DNA of 64,000 nt from Erpobdella octoculata (taxonomy: Eukaryota; Annelida; Clitellata; Hirudinida; Erpobdellidae): contig OZ022239.1 in NCBI GenBank assembly GCA_963978895.1, positions 39,793,460-39,857,459 on the forward strand. Direction: 5' to 3'. A program made the position numbers and the translations under genes. Shown here piece after piece: positions 41,514 through 60,638 of this stretch. A model generated the notes under the pieces. The model had not been told where the DNA came from, ran no database searches, and worked only from the letters and a program-made list of their open reading frames with translations. How positions within the stretch are numbered: the first letter of the stretch is position 1; each line of letters begins with the position of its first letter.

Positions 41514-42229
41514 CCATGTGTAACTTTAGTTTCTAAGTACCTAGTATCGAAATAGTAATTTATATATCTGTAGTATTTTCAGTTTCAGAGTGGCAGATAT
41601 TCTAAAAAAAAAAAAAATTAACCATATTTTCCACTCCACATTTGAAGTTCTGAAAACCAAATTTGTAAAAGTTATAAAAACACGTATTTTGTTATTTTGT
41701 AAGAATAATCTATGTACTAAATGGCAAAACTTTCACATTTTTAGTTTTTAGAGTTTTTAAACAAATAATCTTTTTTTCCACTATACATTTGAAGTCCTGG
41801 AAAACAAATTATCACAAATTGGTAAACCACGCTTATCTTTATTTTTTGAGTATATATTAAATATCAGTTTTTGCACCTGTAGCACTTACAGGTTTTGAGT
41901 AGTAGTTGTTCTAAAAAACAAATAACCCTATTTTCCACCTCGCATTTGATGTCCTAGAAACCCTATTTTCAAAAAATGGTGAAAAAGTATTTTTTTATTT
42001 TTCAAGAACAGTCTAGATACCAAATTTCAAAAATTTCTCTTTTTTGGTTTTGGAGATATGCGTTGTTTTAGAAAAAAGTTTATATTCCTGTTTCATCTCA
42101 GGAGCAAAATTTTCAAAACCTTTTCTTAGTGGGTGCTTAGGCCATAAAAGTAATATAAGTTCATAATTTCACGTTCTTAGGATGAGGCGTTTTAGCTCGC
42201 GTTATCAGTCAGTCAGTCAGGACATGTTC

Positions 42230-42240
<11 letters not shown>
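41514..42240 (-). repeat. Element with 157 bp internal repeats, minus orientation
   Basis: Read on the minus strand, it starts tatataaaagaacatgtcctg, followed by (GACT)n. It then has ggatgaggcg and a body with about three diverged copies of a unit holding ccactccacatttgaagt-type text (41631, 41778, 41935). The same element lies in the other orientation at 44620-45715. Confidence 0.7.
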
Positions 42241-43430
<1,190 letters not shown>

Positions 43431-43433
43431 TTA

Positions 43434-43537
43434 GCTGGGAGCCCGGCGTTGCCCGGACTTTTTAGAGGTTTTTCTAGCGTTTTTCTCTCACGCTTCTGAT
43501 TCCTTCCCCGCTTGCTCTCACGCTCCCGGTCGTTTTT
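43434..43537 (-). repeat. Minus-strand end of the GGGCAACGC-type element
   Basis: gctgggagcccggcgttgcccgg followed by actttttagaggtttttcta and a cgctcccggtcg-rich part: the reverse complement of the ending seen at 43100-43137. Confidence 0.65.
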
Positions 43538-43820
43538 CCCACTTTTCGACCACCTAGAGCTCTAAAACTTTCCGGAAAGCTTTATTCTGGATGAAAATAC
43601 ATGAATTTAATGTTTCCGACATGAATTATGCCTTAAGAATTTGAATTTTAACGTTACAGATAAACGCAAATTCGACTACGTAGAGCTTTGAAACTTTCAG
43701 AATAGCTATATTCTCGATAAAAATATATGAATAAAGTGTTTTAGATAAAAACTAATCCACACATTGAGTTAAATTTGTGAATTTTGATTTCATATGAAAG
43801 AAATAAACAATATACAAGAT
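43538..43820 (+). repeat. 283 bp dispersed repeat, copy 1
   Basis: It runs from cccacttttcgaccacctag to aaacaatatacaagat. The same sequence occurs at 49280-49563 with few changes. Confidence 0.88.
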
Positions 43821-43832
43821 GTTTCCGACATG

Positions 43833-44165
<333 letters not shown>

Positions 44166-44619
44166 AACGAACGAAGTGAAATTAGAATAATGGTAAAACG
44201 TGCTTACTTAAAACCAGACGATTAGGCGATGAATATAATGCGAACAGGTAAAATAGTGTGAAGTAAAATTAAACCGAGGTACATGGTATATAAAAGACAG
44301 GAGTACTATTGTAAAAACAGAAGACATAAAGTGGAGTGAAACTGAGTTATATATTGTTGGGTGTTTGATATAAAATGAAAAACGGTTTTGGAAGATGTGT
44401 AAACTTACTAGAAACCGATTTAAAAAACCACGAAGCAACCAGCGAAACGGTAAACGAATAGCATGCCGAGAAGTAGATGTTTACGTTGTGACCAGCAAAG
44501 CGATGGCCGACACGAAAGATAAAATATGAAATATAAAATATAAAATCGGAATGAAAGGATCACGAGAGTAATAGGTTACGACTGAAATATATATATATAT
44601 GAGTTTCTCTGATTTTGGC
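44166..44619. other. Non-coding stretch
   Basis: No gene is seen. It may be an untranslated part of the Penelope-like element. A short (TA)n lies near 44588-44640. Confidence 0.35.
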
Positions 44620-45715
44620 CTATATATCTATATATATAAAAGAACATGTCCTGACTGACTGACTGACTGACTGATAATCAACGCCGAGCTCAAACGCCTC
44701 ATCCTAGGAACATGAAATTTGGAACTTATATTACTTTTATAGCGTAAACATCCGCTAAGAAAGGATTTTTGAAAATTTTGCTCCTGGGGGGAAAAAACTG
44801 GAAAACAAACTTTTTTCTAAAACAATGTATATCTCGAAAACCAAAAATGAGTAGATTTTGAAATTTGGTATATAGATTCTTTTTGAAAAATAAAAAGATA
44901 CGTGTTTCACAAATTTTGAAAATTCGGTTTCCCGGACCTCAAATGTGGGTTGGAAAATTGGGTTATTTGGTTTTTAAAGTAGCTTCTACTCAAAAACTGT
45001 TAATGCTACAGGAGTAAAAATTAGTATTTAGTTTCTACTCCAAAAATAATGATATACGGGTTTCACAATTTTTTGAAAATTTGGTTTCCAGGACTTCAAA
45101 TGTGGGGTGGAAAATAGGGCTAATTGTCTTTTATACTAACTGCTACTCGAAATCAGTAAATACCACAGATGTAAACATTATTATTTAGTTTCTTTTCTAA
45201 AAATAAAGATATACGTGTTTCACCATTTTTTACAAATTTGGTTTCCCGGACCTCAAATGTGGGTTGGAAAATTGGGTTAATTGGTTTTTAAAGTAGCTTC
45301 TACTTAAAAACTGTTAATGCTACAAAAGTAAAAATTAGTATTTAGTTTCTACTCTAAAAATAATGATATACGGGTTTCACAATTTTTTGAAAATTTGGTT
45401 TCCAGGACTTCAAATGTAGGGTGGAAAATAGGGTTATTTGGTTTTTAAAGTAACTGCTACTCAACAACTGTAATTGCCACAGATGTAAAAATTAATACTT
45501 AGTATCTACTCAAAAAAAAAGATATACGTGTTTCATAATTTTTTGGGTTATTTGGTTTTTAAAGTAGCTGCTACTCAAAAACTGTTAATGCTACAGAAGT
45601 AAAAATTAGTATTTAGTTTCTACTCCAAAAATAATGAAATACGTGTTTTAGCATTTTTTGAAAATTTGGTTTCCAGGACCTCAAATGTGGGGTGGAAATA
45701 AGGGTTATTTGATTC
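44620..45715 (+). repeat. Element with 157 bp tandem repeats, plus orientation
   Basis: It begins tatataaaagaacatgtcctg then (ACTG)n, with cgccgagctcaaacgcctca. Its body contains units whose ggtttccnggac phrase starts at 44926, 45083, 45240, 45397 and 45668. Four of these spacings fit 157 bp, the last gap holding one shortened unit. It is the inverse partner of 41514-42240. Confidence 0.8.
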
Positions 45716-45895
45716 CCGCTCCCGGTCGATTTCCCGTTCCGGGTCGCTTTCCCGCTCCCGGTCACTTTCCCTCTCTCGGTCGCTTTTCCGCTCCCGGCTG
45801 CTTTTCCGTTCCCGGTCGCTTTCCCGTTCTCTGTCGCTTTCCCTTTCCCGCTCGATCTTTTGCTCTCAGTTGGCTTTCCGTTCCCGCTCATTTAT
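45716..45895. repeat. 18 bp GC-rich minisatellite
   Basis: About nine degenerate copies of cccgctcccggtcgcttt. On the minus strand they read as a six-residue GSGKAT-like peptide repeat, which I take as an artefact of the 18 bp period. The same motif is scattered through neighbouring elements. Confidence 0.8.
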
Positions 45896-45922
45896 ATATG
45901 TATATGTATGTGTATATGTATG

Positions 45923-46996
<1,074 letters not shown>

Positions 46997-47085
<89 letters not shown>
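46997..47085. repeat. (TA)n array
   Basis: About 90 bp, directly joining the left arm of an inverted-repeat structure. Confidence 0.97.
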
Positions 47086-47088
<3 letters not shown>

Positions 47089-47600
47089 TGTCTGTCTGTG
47101 TGTGTGTCCTTTATCCGACCGTAATGAAAATTTCACACAGCATTGAAAGTCAATAAAAGAAGGTTTTTTGAAAAAAATTGAGATCGGTCACAAAGTGAAC
47201 GGGAACGGGAACGGAAAAGCGATCGGGAGCAGAAGAGCGAGCGGGAAAGGGAGGGGAACCTGAAGGAGCAGGAGAGCGAGTGAGTGCGTAAACGGGAAAG
47301 CAAGCAGGAGCGGGAAGACGACCGAGAACGGGAAAGCCACGCTCACACTTCTGCTCCCTGCTCCTTCTCGCTCTCCCGCTTCCTCTCCCTTTCCAGCTCG
47401 CTCTTTCGCTCCCGGTCGCTTTTCCGTTCCCGTCTGCTCTCCTGTTCCCGTTCCCGGTCAGTATTTAGTTCCCGTTCATTCTCTCTCTCCCTTTTCCGTT
47501 TCCGCTGACTTCGTGACCGTACTCTATTTTTTCACAAAAACCTCCCTTTATTCATTTTCAATGTTGTGTGAAATTTGCATTCATTTTTATTTTTTATATA
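47086..47600. repeat. Imperfect inverted repeat of two element copies, about 250 bp arms
   Basis: The left arm (gaatgtctg, tccgaccgtaatgaaaattt, aacgggaacggaaaagcg) is answered by a right arm that reads in reverse complement as aaatttcacacaacattgaa, then ggtcacgaagtcagcgg and acgggaacggaaaagcgacc. The centre is near 47338. The arms are diverged, so this is not a fresh palindrome. Confidence 0.75.
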
Positions 47601-49279
47601 TACAGATTATGAATGAATTGATCTAACAAGCTAACAGTACTTATAACAATCTTGATGTAACTATGACGTAATTGGCTATAATGTTAAGAGTAGGTTGTGC
47701 ATCCAGTTGATAACCAAACGAGATGTTTGATCACCTTTATTTACCCCAGAGATGAACAAAACAAAAATAGAACGGTTTATTCTCTCATGTTTACTGGCAT
47801 TTCTTTTTTCTAAGCAATCCTCATCAATCCGAGGACAGCAGGAAGAACAAGTAATTATAATTTTTAAAATTAAAAACATGTTTCTATAAAATGGTCTACA
47901 ACAGAGAAAATTTCCTACCAAATTCATATCGTACAATATGTTATCCCGGCCAACAGTAAACGAAGGAGATTCATATTTGCTATGACGTTGAAAGTTTTCG
48001 TCGTCATTATAACCACGGACATCAGCGTACATCCGGACAAGTTAAATTTAATAAAAGCGTGTAGAAATACGTTGAATTTTTCCAATTCACGCGGAATTGT
48101 TATCTATTTCCTTCTTAATGCTTCCTACAAAAGTTTTTCTTTAACTCAAAATGCACGCAACAAAGGCTGATGCAACTCAACGGTGCTCTGATATGTATTA
48201 TTTTATTATATTATGAGCCTATGGCGACAGTCAGAGCATAAATCAATAATCGAATTAAATCGAGGGCGTACGCAGATGACAAGTTAGTTGGCAAGTGTTT
48301 TCCAAAAGCGAATAACATTTGAATAAAAAGTATTTAAGCTTAAGCTGCAACCGAAAAAGCTTTTGCAATATAATATTAAAAGTTATTCAACAACATTTTC
48401 CAATGATTTTGTTTAACTGGAAACGAAACGACATGCAAACGGACGACATCGAGATTTAAAAAATATTTATTTAAGTCTTTTAATAACCAATTATCTGAAA
48501 TTTGATATATGCGTATTTCGAATTTTGGATCTGAGTTGAATTAACAGCGTGTGGTGCTACATTAACTTGGTTGTTACTATTTACTTTCTTTAAAAAAATC
48601 TTTCTTAATATTTTCCTACACAAATTATTTGGCCGGTCATTAAATAATTTTACGAGAAATTGCCTCCATAATTTACAGATTATGTGGTAAATTATAAAAA
48701 ACAACATTTTCAAAACAATTATGGCTATTATCCGTTTTATTGGAAGTTAATATAATTTCGACGAATAATTTCGCTGTCGCCACAATTTGAACTCAACTGC
48801 GTCTCAGCTTTCTATTTTGAGACGAGAGAAGTTCGAAACATCGAAACATAAAAAATATTTTTAAGATGAAAAATAAAACAGATTTTTTTAGTTTTGAGAA
48901 AATTACGAAACCATGAAACGAAATTAAGATTAAAAACATGAAAACATTCAAGGATGTTTTGAATAAAAGCATGTTTATCAATGAAAAAGAGCAGTTACAC
49001 ATCTTATACTTAGAAAAAGCTAGTCGTTTACACACTATTTGAAGATATTGCTGAGAAGAGAGTCGTTTATAAAATACTGCGCCGAATGTGCGTTTGTTTA
49101 TTTATTTCTATTTCACGGAATTGTTTTCAATAATACAGATTTATTATTTATTTATAAAGCGCTGTTTGTTCATTTGGAATTCAAAACATGTCCTCTTTTA
49201 TAAATGCTTTTATTTAACTTCACTCGTCTCTCTGTTTGTTTGTTTGTCTGTGGTGATCAAATCTTAGAAACAAAAATTC
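47601..49279. other. Mostly non-coding; one weak minus-strand coding candidate
   Basis: No firm gene. On the minus strand at about 47940-48032 the frame YADVRGYNDDENFQRH continues to FTVGRDNILYDMNL and is followed by gtagga, a possible donor. Nothing upstream confirms it, so I do not call a gene. Confidence 0.3.
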
Positions 49280-49563
49280 ACCCACTTTTCGACCACCTAG
49301 AGCACTAAAACTTTCAGGAAAGCTTTATTCTGGATGACAATACATGAATTGAATGTTTCCGACATGAATTATGCCTTAAGAATTTGAATTTTAACGTTAC
49401 AGATAAACGCAAATTCGACTACGTAGAGCTTTGAAACTTTCAGAATAGCTATATTCTCGATAAAAATATATGAATAAAGTGTTTTAGATAAAAACTAATC
49501 CACACATTGAGTTAAATTTGTGAATTTTGATTTCATATGAAAGAAATAAACAATATACAAGAT
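49280..49563 (+). repeat. 283 bp dispersed repeat, copy 2
   Basis: Near-identical to 43538-43820. Here it is followed by tgagcgtaac instead of a (TA)n array. Confidence 0.88.
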
Positions 49564-50915
<1,352 letters not shown>

Positions 50916-51483
50916 TTCCTTTCGTCACGCAATTCAAATTTAATTTTATAGAAGAAAAAAAAGCGATTCGCGGAATAAATTAAACGAATTTTAATACGAA
51001 TGTTATTTTTTTCATATCGAGAAGAGAAGCAAACTAGCAAACTATATTTGTATTGGATATTACAATATATATAATGCCTACTTCTATTGTGAGCACAGTA
51101 CATGCTTACAGTCCTGCTAGCTGCTAACAACAACGCCAGCCTAACAGGCCGTTAGCTCGAGTTCATTGAGACAGCTTGTAAAGAACCTATCGTAGTTGAG
51201 ATTGGCTTCTTGATCCCGTTAATTCTGTTTTTCACGTGCTTTCTGGAGAAGAGAATTTCCACTTACAGGAAAAACACGAGATATTTTTCGTTTCGGAGGA
51301 GTCGCAAGGAGTACATTTTATCGGATGTTCGACAACGACTGTTTACGTCAGATACGTTCCTTACTTTTCGCGTTTATTAGTTTCTAAAAAAAAAATTTTC
51401 GTGCTCTGTGAATTATAGAATTGAGGTGATCTCTTAATCCGCTACTGGATAGAGAGACCAGATGTAGACAGATTGAATTTATT

Positions 51484-55313
<3,830 letters not shown>

Positions 55314-55382
55314 ACATATTTGGACATTACAATACATACATACACACGTTTGGACGTTTCACTTATATCTTGAGTAGGCGCT

Positions 55383-55632
55383 GATGGTATAGCGGCTGAT
55401 GGTATAGCGGGTGATGGTATAGCGGGTGATGGTATAACGGTAGCGGTAAGGCAAATAAAGCTGAGATTCGGTTGTCCGACTCCCGCCAGTGTCAGCAGTT
55501 TGCAAGGGTTGTGGGTAGTCGCTTATAAATGGCTGGCTCTGGTTGTTCTATGAAATGGTCTCACAGTGACTAAAGATTGATAAGTGATTCTTGGCCCAGA
55601 AGACTAGGACCATGTTAGACAAGTCAAACTTT
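55383..55632 (+). mobile_element. tRNA-derived SINE family 1, copy 2, with amplified left end
   Basis: The body matches 30755-30978 (cgcttataaatggctg, ttctatgaaatgg, ataagtgattcttggcc, acaagtcaaactttt). Its B-box-like region is cggttgtccgactccc. At the left, a 15-16 bp piece with the A-box-like ggtatagcgg is repeated four times (55380-55440). Confidence 0.75.
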
Positions 55633-55834
55633 TAATATATACATGCATACATACATACATTCAGTCATTTCACACGTATTTATATACATAATATTTTTCT
55701 CGGCTTCTCGGCCTGGCCCGTCTCGGTCCGTTTTTACTGGCCTAAAATCTCTATACCTGCCTGGCCCGATTTTTGAAAACTCTAAAATTCAGGGCAGTAC
55801 TCTATTATATACATGCACATTTGGATATTTCTTA

Positions 55835-55876
55835 TGTATACTTGTATACATATATAATATATTCATTTAGACGTTT

Positions 55877-55880
<4 letters not shown>
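55835..55880. repeat. Short cassette, inverse of 43371-43430
   Basis: tatgtatacttgtatacatat then catttagacgtttca, beside a (TA)n array as in the first copy. Confidence 0.75.

Positions 55881-55930
<50 letters not shown>
55880..55930. repeat. (TA)n array
   Basis: About 50 bp of at dinucleotides. Confidence 0.95.
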
Positions 55931-55933
<3 letters not shown>

Positions 55934-56334
55934 TGTGTGTATACATTCAAGCATTTGGACACTCTTCATACAGTTTTGATGAAAAAACTATATAATAAAC
56001 TCTACTGTTAATTTAGCTTCTTAATATTCATTCCAATTTTTAATTTCAGCAGAAAGTAATTCTCAACAGTTACATTTTTTGTATAAAACTTTTTATTGTG
56101 TAAGCCAAGACCGGACGAGTCACTGCTTATTTCCATGAATTTTATTAGAGAAATGAGAATATTAAGCATAATAAATGCAGTGAACAGAGTCATTGTCTTG
56201 ATGTAATAAATAAATGGATTTCTTTATAAGTTGAAGAGGGCACTTGTTAGGCAGTCAGTTGCTGAGACACTTTTGAAACTAAATAGGCTCCTGTCCAAAT
56301 GTGATCTCTAGTCTACTATTATTACACTCTAGCA

Positions 56335-56735
56335 TAGCACAGTGTGGTGTAGTGTAGTGTAGTGCAGTGTAGTGTAGTGTAGTGTAGTGTAGTGTAGTTT
56401 AGTTTAGTGTAGTGTAGTGTAGTGTAGTGTAGCCTAGCGTTTCGTGGCGTAGTGTAGTGCGTTGTATTGTAGTGTAGTAGCGTAGCAGTGTAGAGTAGTG
56501 TAGTGAAGTGAAGTGAAGTGAAGTGTAGTGTAGTGTTATACTGTGCTGTGTTGTGTAGGACAGGGCATTTTAGTATTGCAAAAACATAGTTTAGTGTATA
56601 GTAGTTTGTTTGGTATGGTGTGGCGTAGAGTAATTGGGTTCAGTATTTTCTAGTGTAGTAAAATGCAGTATGGTGTGTGTAGTGCTGTATAGTGTGTTGT
56701 GTGGTGTAGTGTAGTAGTGTAGTGCAATGCAGTGA
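56335..56735. repeat. (TAGTG)n pentanucleotide minisatellite
   Basis: About 400 bp, regular to 56450 (gtgtagtgtagtg) and degenerating to the right into gtag/gtat variants. Confidence 0.92.
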
Positions 56736-56817
56736 AGAAGTATGGTTCCATGCAAATCTATGCTTGTTTTGAAATTCTCATGCAGTACTTTCACCTGAAT
56801 ATTATCTTACTTATATT

Positions 56818-56893
56818 ACCATCATCATCATCATCATCATCGTCGTCGTTGTCATCATCGTCGTCATCATCATCATCATCATTATTATTATTA

Positions 56894-56924
<31 letters not shown>

Positions 56925-56935
56925 CATACATACTA
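56818..56935. repeat. Trinucleotide block (ATC)n/(GTC)n/(ATT)n
   Basis: A run of catcat, then cgtcgt, then ttatta. The serine and leucine runs translated from it are artefacts. Confidence 0.9.
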
Positions 56936-57099
56936 TCACCAATAACGCCATTGTTGTTATTGCTGTCTGTGTCGTCGTCGTTATCATTAGTTGTAGAAAC
57001 CCATGGTTCAGTTCATCTCATTTTATGGCCTTATGGGTTCTGCTGCCTTTTCACTAATCACTATCATAACTGCTATCATAGCGCAAGGGGAGCAGGTGG

Positions 57100-57980
57100 T
57101 TAAATTAAGGAGGGAGCTGTAAAACATGTGCAAATCCATTTTTCTGAGAAATGTTAAGCAACACTTCTCTCTTTCTTTCTATTTCTCTAACTTCATTTTC
57201 TCTTTCTCTCCTATCTATCTTTTGATTATTCATGAATTTAACACTAGGCATTCAAATTAGGGCGTTTTAATAGTTTTTTTTTATTTATTAAAGTTTCCTT
57301 TGCAAACATTATTCTAAACATTTTAAACTAACTCGCGAGCACTTTCCAGGTTTATTTAAACAAATTACTTTAACGTCTTGACACGTAAAAAACTAATTGA
57401 AAATTAAGCCAAATCACTTAAAATTCTAACGGTTTTCTTACGCTCAAGAAACTTCCCAGGTTAATTACACCGGTGATTAGGGAGTAACCAGAATTACAAA
57501 AAGATTTAAGAAAAGATTCATAACTTCGAGTGAAATACTCACATGTTTCTAATCTCTCCTCGAATAAGCAGCGAATGAAATCCATTATTTTTTTTGCATT
57601 GAACTAGATTTTATTTGAAATCTATAACAGTTGATCTTTATCTCTAATACCAAATCTAACCAGCATCTGGGTCAGCACAGATTTATTCATCAAAATAATG
57701 GCCCGTAACAATACTCTTCCAGTTGTAGTGTTGCCATTTCGAATTAGCATCTGGTTCATTCGCTAAACAATCCACACATCATTACTACTACTACTACTAC
57801 CTACTGACTATTTTCTACTCCGCTACGCAGAATGTAGCTGGCTGAACTTTTCATTATTAACATTTAGATTTCATTTTAAAGTAGAGTAAAACCTTCTGCG
57901 AGGGAAGATATCAAAACCAAGAAATTGTTCTCCGTAACTCTTGATGACAATTTACTATCGTCATGTTCACGAATCATATT
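57100..57980. other. Non-coding stretch
   Basis: AT-rich sequence with no gene; it may be intronic. Confidence 0.3.
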
Positions 57981-57984
57981 TTGG

Positions 57985-58110
57985 CGACGGTCGGTGGCCC
58001 AGTGTAAGAGCGCTGGCATTTAGGCTAAGCGGTGTTGCCGTATACTAGCGGGTTCGATTTCTTCTAGAGTCATATAATCAATAAAAGTACAAGTAACCTC
58101 AATTCATCAG
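57985..58110 (+). mobile_element. tRNA-derived SINE head, family 2
   Basis: An A-box-like tggcccagtgtaagagcgc (57995) and a B-box ggttcgattt (58051) are about 56 bp apart. They are joined by ttaggctaagcggtgttgcc, a long-variable-arm layout. It does not fold into a complete tRNA and is followed by AT-rich sequence, so a SINE head is likelier than a tRNA gene. Confidence 0.6.
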
Positions 58111-59426
58111 CTGACCTGATAAACAAATGACCACGCGAACTTTTTTCTTGTCTCGGGTTTACGTTAATATAACAACTTCTACCATTCATCGCTGTTCTAA
58201 ATAATGTAAGAAGTTCAATTCATAAATCAACTAACTGCTCTACAAATTTTACTTTTAAGAAACTCAGGGGATTTCCAGCTGCACGAGAGTTATTGACTTG
58301 TTTAAGTGGACTTACTCACCGATGTACCATTATAATAATGTTGATAATGATATTAACAATAGTTTTTATAATCTAAAGAACAAACTTTTCAAATTTGCAA
58401 AGTAAATGGATTCCTGTTTTTTATGATTAGTTGAGATAATTAAAAATAATCAAATAAATTTATGGTAAGTAATAGTAAATATGCTGGATTTTTTTCAAGA
58501 ATGGCGAGGGTTCGAACTAGAGAGGAACACTGAAAATTTGTGCTAGTCCACATCACACTGCCGCAGGGCTGTTCTCTTATATCAATCTCGCCTCCCCCGT
58601 AAAAGTACAAGAAAATTAAAAAATTAGAGTGATTTTACTTATTCTGAGTCTGATTTCACAAAACAGTCTTTAATAATCTTGATAATATTCTTGTTAGCCT
58701 ACCTGCATGAACAAAAACGCAGATATTATGTCGAAAATGGTATAGACAATTATCCAGAACCACTAATCCCCCACTAGTCAAATAGCTATATTCTAAGTAA
58801 TATTTATTTCAGCTTGTTTTAGTTAATAAATTCATGATTAGTTGTAAGGAGTGCTGGGACTATTGTGTGAGTGGTTTTCCAAAAAGCGTTAGTGTGGTTC
58901 TTTGCTGATAAATAACTAATAACTATTGCTTGATCGGCCTACTTCTATTTTTAGAAAATTGTTCTTAAAGCTCAACTTTTTCTCCGAGATTGGCTGACTT
59001 TTTCTTTATTTTCAGAACATTTTAAAGTTACTCCAGTTTCTATTCAGCAATGACCGATGCCGATAACTCAAGGGGGGGGGGGGGGGGTAATGAGAGTTGT
59101 TTTCAAAACGCGTGTGTGGAAGGTTTTTTTTTTTAGTGTCTCGAATCGCAAAAATGACTGCTTGATATCATTGATATGCACTCTATAGTTGCACAGTTAA
59201 ATCACAAATAGCAATGATTACTACAAATTTTATTAGAAATAAGGTTACCATAATTTTAGGATTTTTAAATAATTTTAAAGCTTAAAGCTCCCCCCCGACA
59301 CTAAAAAGCTTTGTCATTTACAAGACACAGGTTATACAGTTTTAAGCAGTTATTAAAAATCAAAGCTTAGCTTAAGAGGTGACACACTGTCATTAATTCA
59401 TATGATATATTCATTAAATAGGTCAT
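58111..59426. other. Non-coding stretch
   Basis: No gene is seen. A run of about 17 G lies near 59071-59087 and a C-run near 59291. Confidence 0.35.
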
Positions 59427-59512
59427 TACATACATACATACACATACATACATACATACATACATACATACATACATACATACATACATACATACATACA
59501 TACATACATACA
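59427..59512. repeat. (CATA)n array
   Basis: About 85 bp, followed by a T-run. Confidence 0.96.
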
Positions 59513-59683
59513 TTTTTTTTTTATGATAGTTTATAGTCCTTTACACCAGGTGTTTTAAGACTCTAATGGCTGTATGTAGGAAGCACTTAAGTACTTCCTG
59601 TCGTGGATCAGAATTTGATCTTTTTAACTTTTCCCTCCTCCTTTCTCCAGGCTTGGGACTGGCTCGCAATTAGCGAGGCGGAG

Positions 59684-59687
<4 letters not shown>

Positions 59688-59714
<27 letters not shown>

Positions 59715-59825
59715 CATACATACATACATACATACATACATACATACATACATACATACATACATACATACATACATACATACATACATACATACATACA
59801 TACATACATACGTACATACGTACAT
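59688..59825. repeat. (CATA)n array ending in catacgta
   Basis: About 137 bp. The last units switch to acgtacat as in the 3669-3815 array. Confidence 0.96.
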
Positions 59826-60175
59826 TCTGTATGCCGTTATTCAACCAAAACAAAACCTGTGTTTTTTTCCAATTATTATCATCCAAATTATTTGATATTC
59901 CACTTAAAAATGTCTCAAATGAAATGATGCGGCAGCTGGCTATTATAATAAATCAGTTAGTTTCTCCCACCAGACAAGAAACTGAACTAAATCTTTTTGC
60001 ATTCAATAACTGGTCGACCTTATACGAGATGGTATCAGATTTCAAGTTATTGAATGAGCACATCGTTGCAATAAAACATTGTTATATCGTGTACAGTCAT
60101 TACATTTCCTCGCCTGTCATTTTCTTTTCATGCCTTCCATTATCTTCACAAAATCCATCAAAAGATGATCTATAA
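59826..60175 (+). other. Open frame of unknown nature
   Basis: About 116 codons stay open after the (CATA)n array, with NEMMRQLAIIINQLV, ELNLFAFNNWSTLYEM and a hydrophobic end. No domain is recognised, and the only start is upstream through the repeat. It could be an exon or a repeat remnant. Confidence 0.2.
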
Positions 60176-60302
60176 TAGACTAGCCATATGTTAAATTAAA
60201 GTTTGCAAACTCTTAAGGGGAAGTTAATATTGTTCACTGTACAAATCTTTCGGAATTACTTATGACTAACGTTTTCTTAATTGTGTCAAAAACTTATTCC
60301 AG

Positions 60303-60543
60303 ACTTAAGAAGAAGTCAGAGCTCGAATGCCGGAAATGAGGACTTAAACAGTAAGCGGTTGTGGATCAACGCACGCAATTTCAACAACAAATCATGGTTA
60401 TTAAATGCAAACTTGAATGTACTTCCATTAATTTCTGACCTAAATCCTTTCTTACTTGATCATGATCATTCGTTTGTTTGTATTCCAGTGAAGGCATTCT
60501 ATCCAACAAGTCCTCAAAGGCGACCAGCAACAATCCGACCGAG
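60303..60543 (+). CDS. Two small candidate exons upstream of the Ser/Pro-rich exons
   Basis: 60303-60350 is open only when entered in phase 1 and leaves in phase 1 (donor gtaagc). 60489-60543, with a tattccag acceptor, joins the next exon in frame only when entered in phase 2 (EGILSNKSSKATSNNPTE). So the two cannot be simply consecutive. Exon 52474-52586 ends in the needed phase 2. Alternative splicing or a missed exon would reconcile them. Confidence 0.35.
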
Positions 60544-60638
60544 GTGAATTAAATTTATTTTCAAATGTAGTTTCCATCATCTCAGGGCCACTAGAGACAA
60601 ATTTCATTAACATAATTTAATTAACATAATTTATACAG

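Noticed and set aside
45613..45891. A minus-strand GSGKAT repeat protein
   Set aside because: The peptide repeat follows from an 18 bp minisatellite shared with non-coding elements; no promoter, splice or domain support.
57985..58110. Functional tRNA gene
   Set aside because: A and B boxes are present but paired acceptor and anticodon stems could not be found.
59060..59090. G-run as a G-quadruplex regulatory element
   Set aside because: A single homopolymer run, possibly length-uncertain in assembly, with no gene start beside it.
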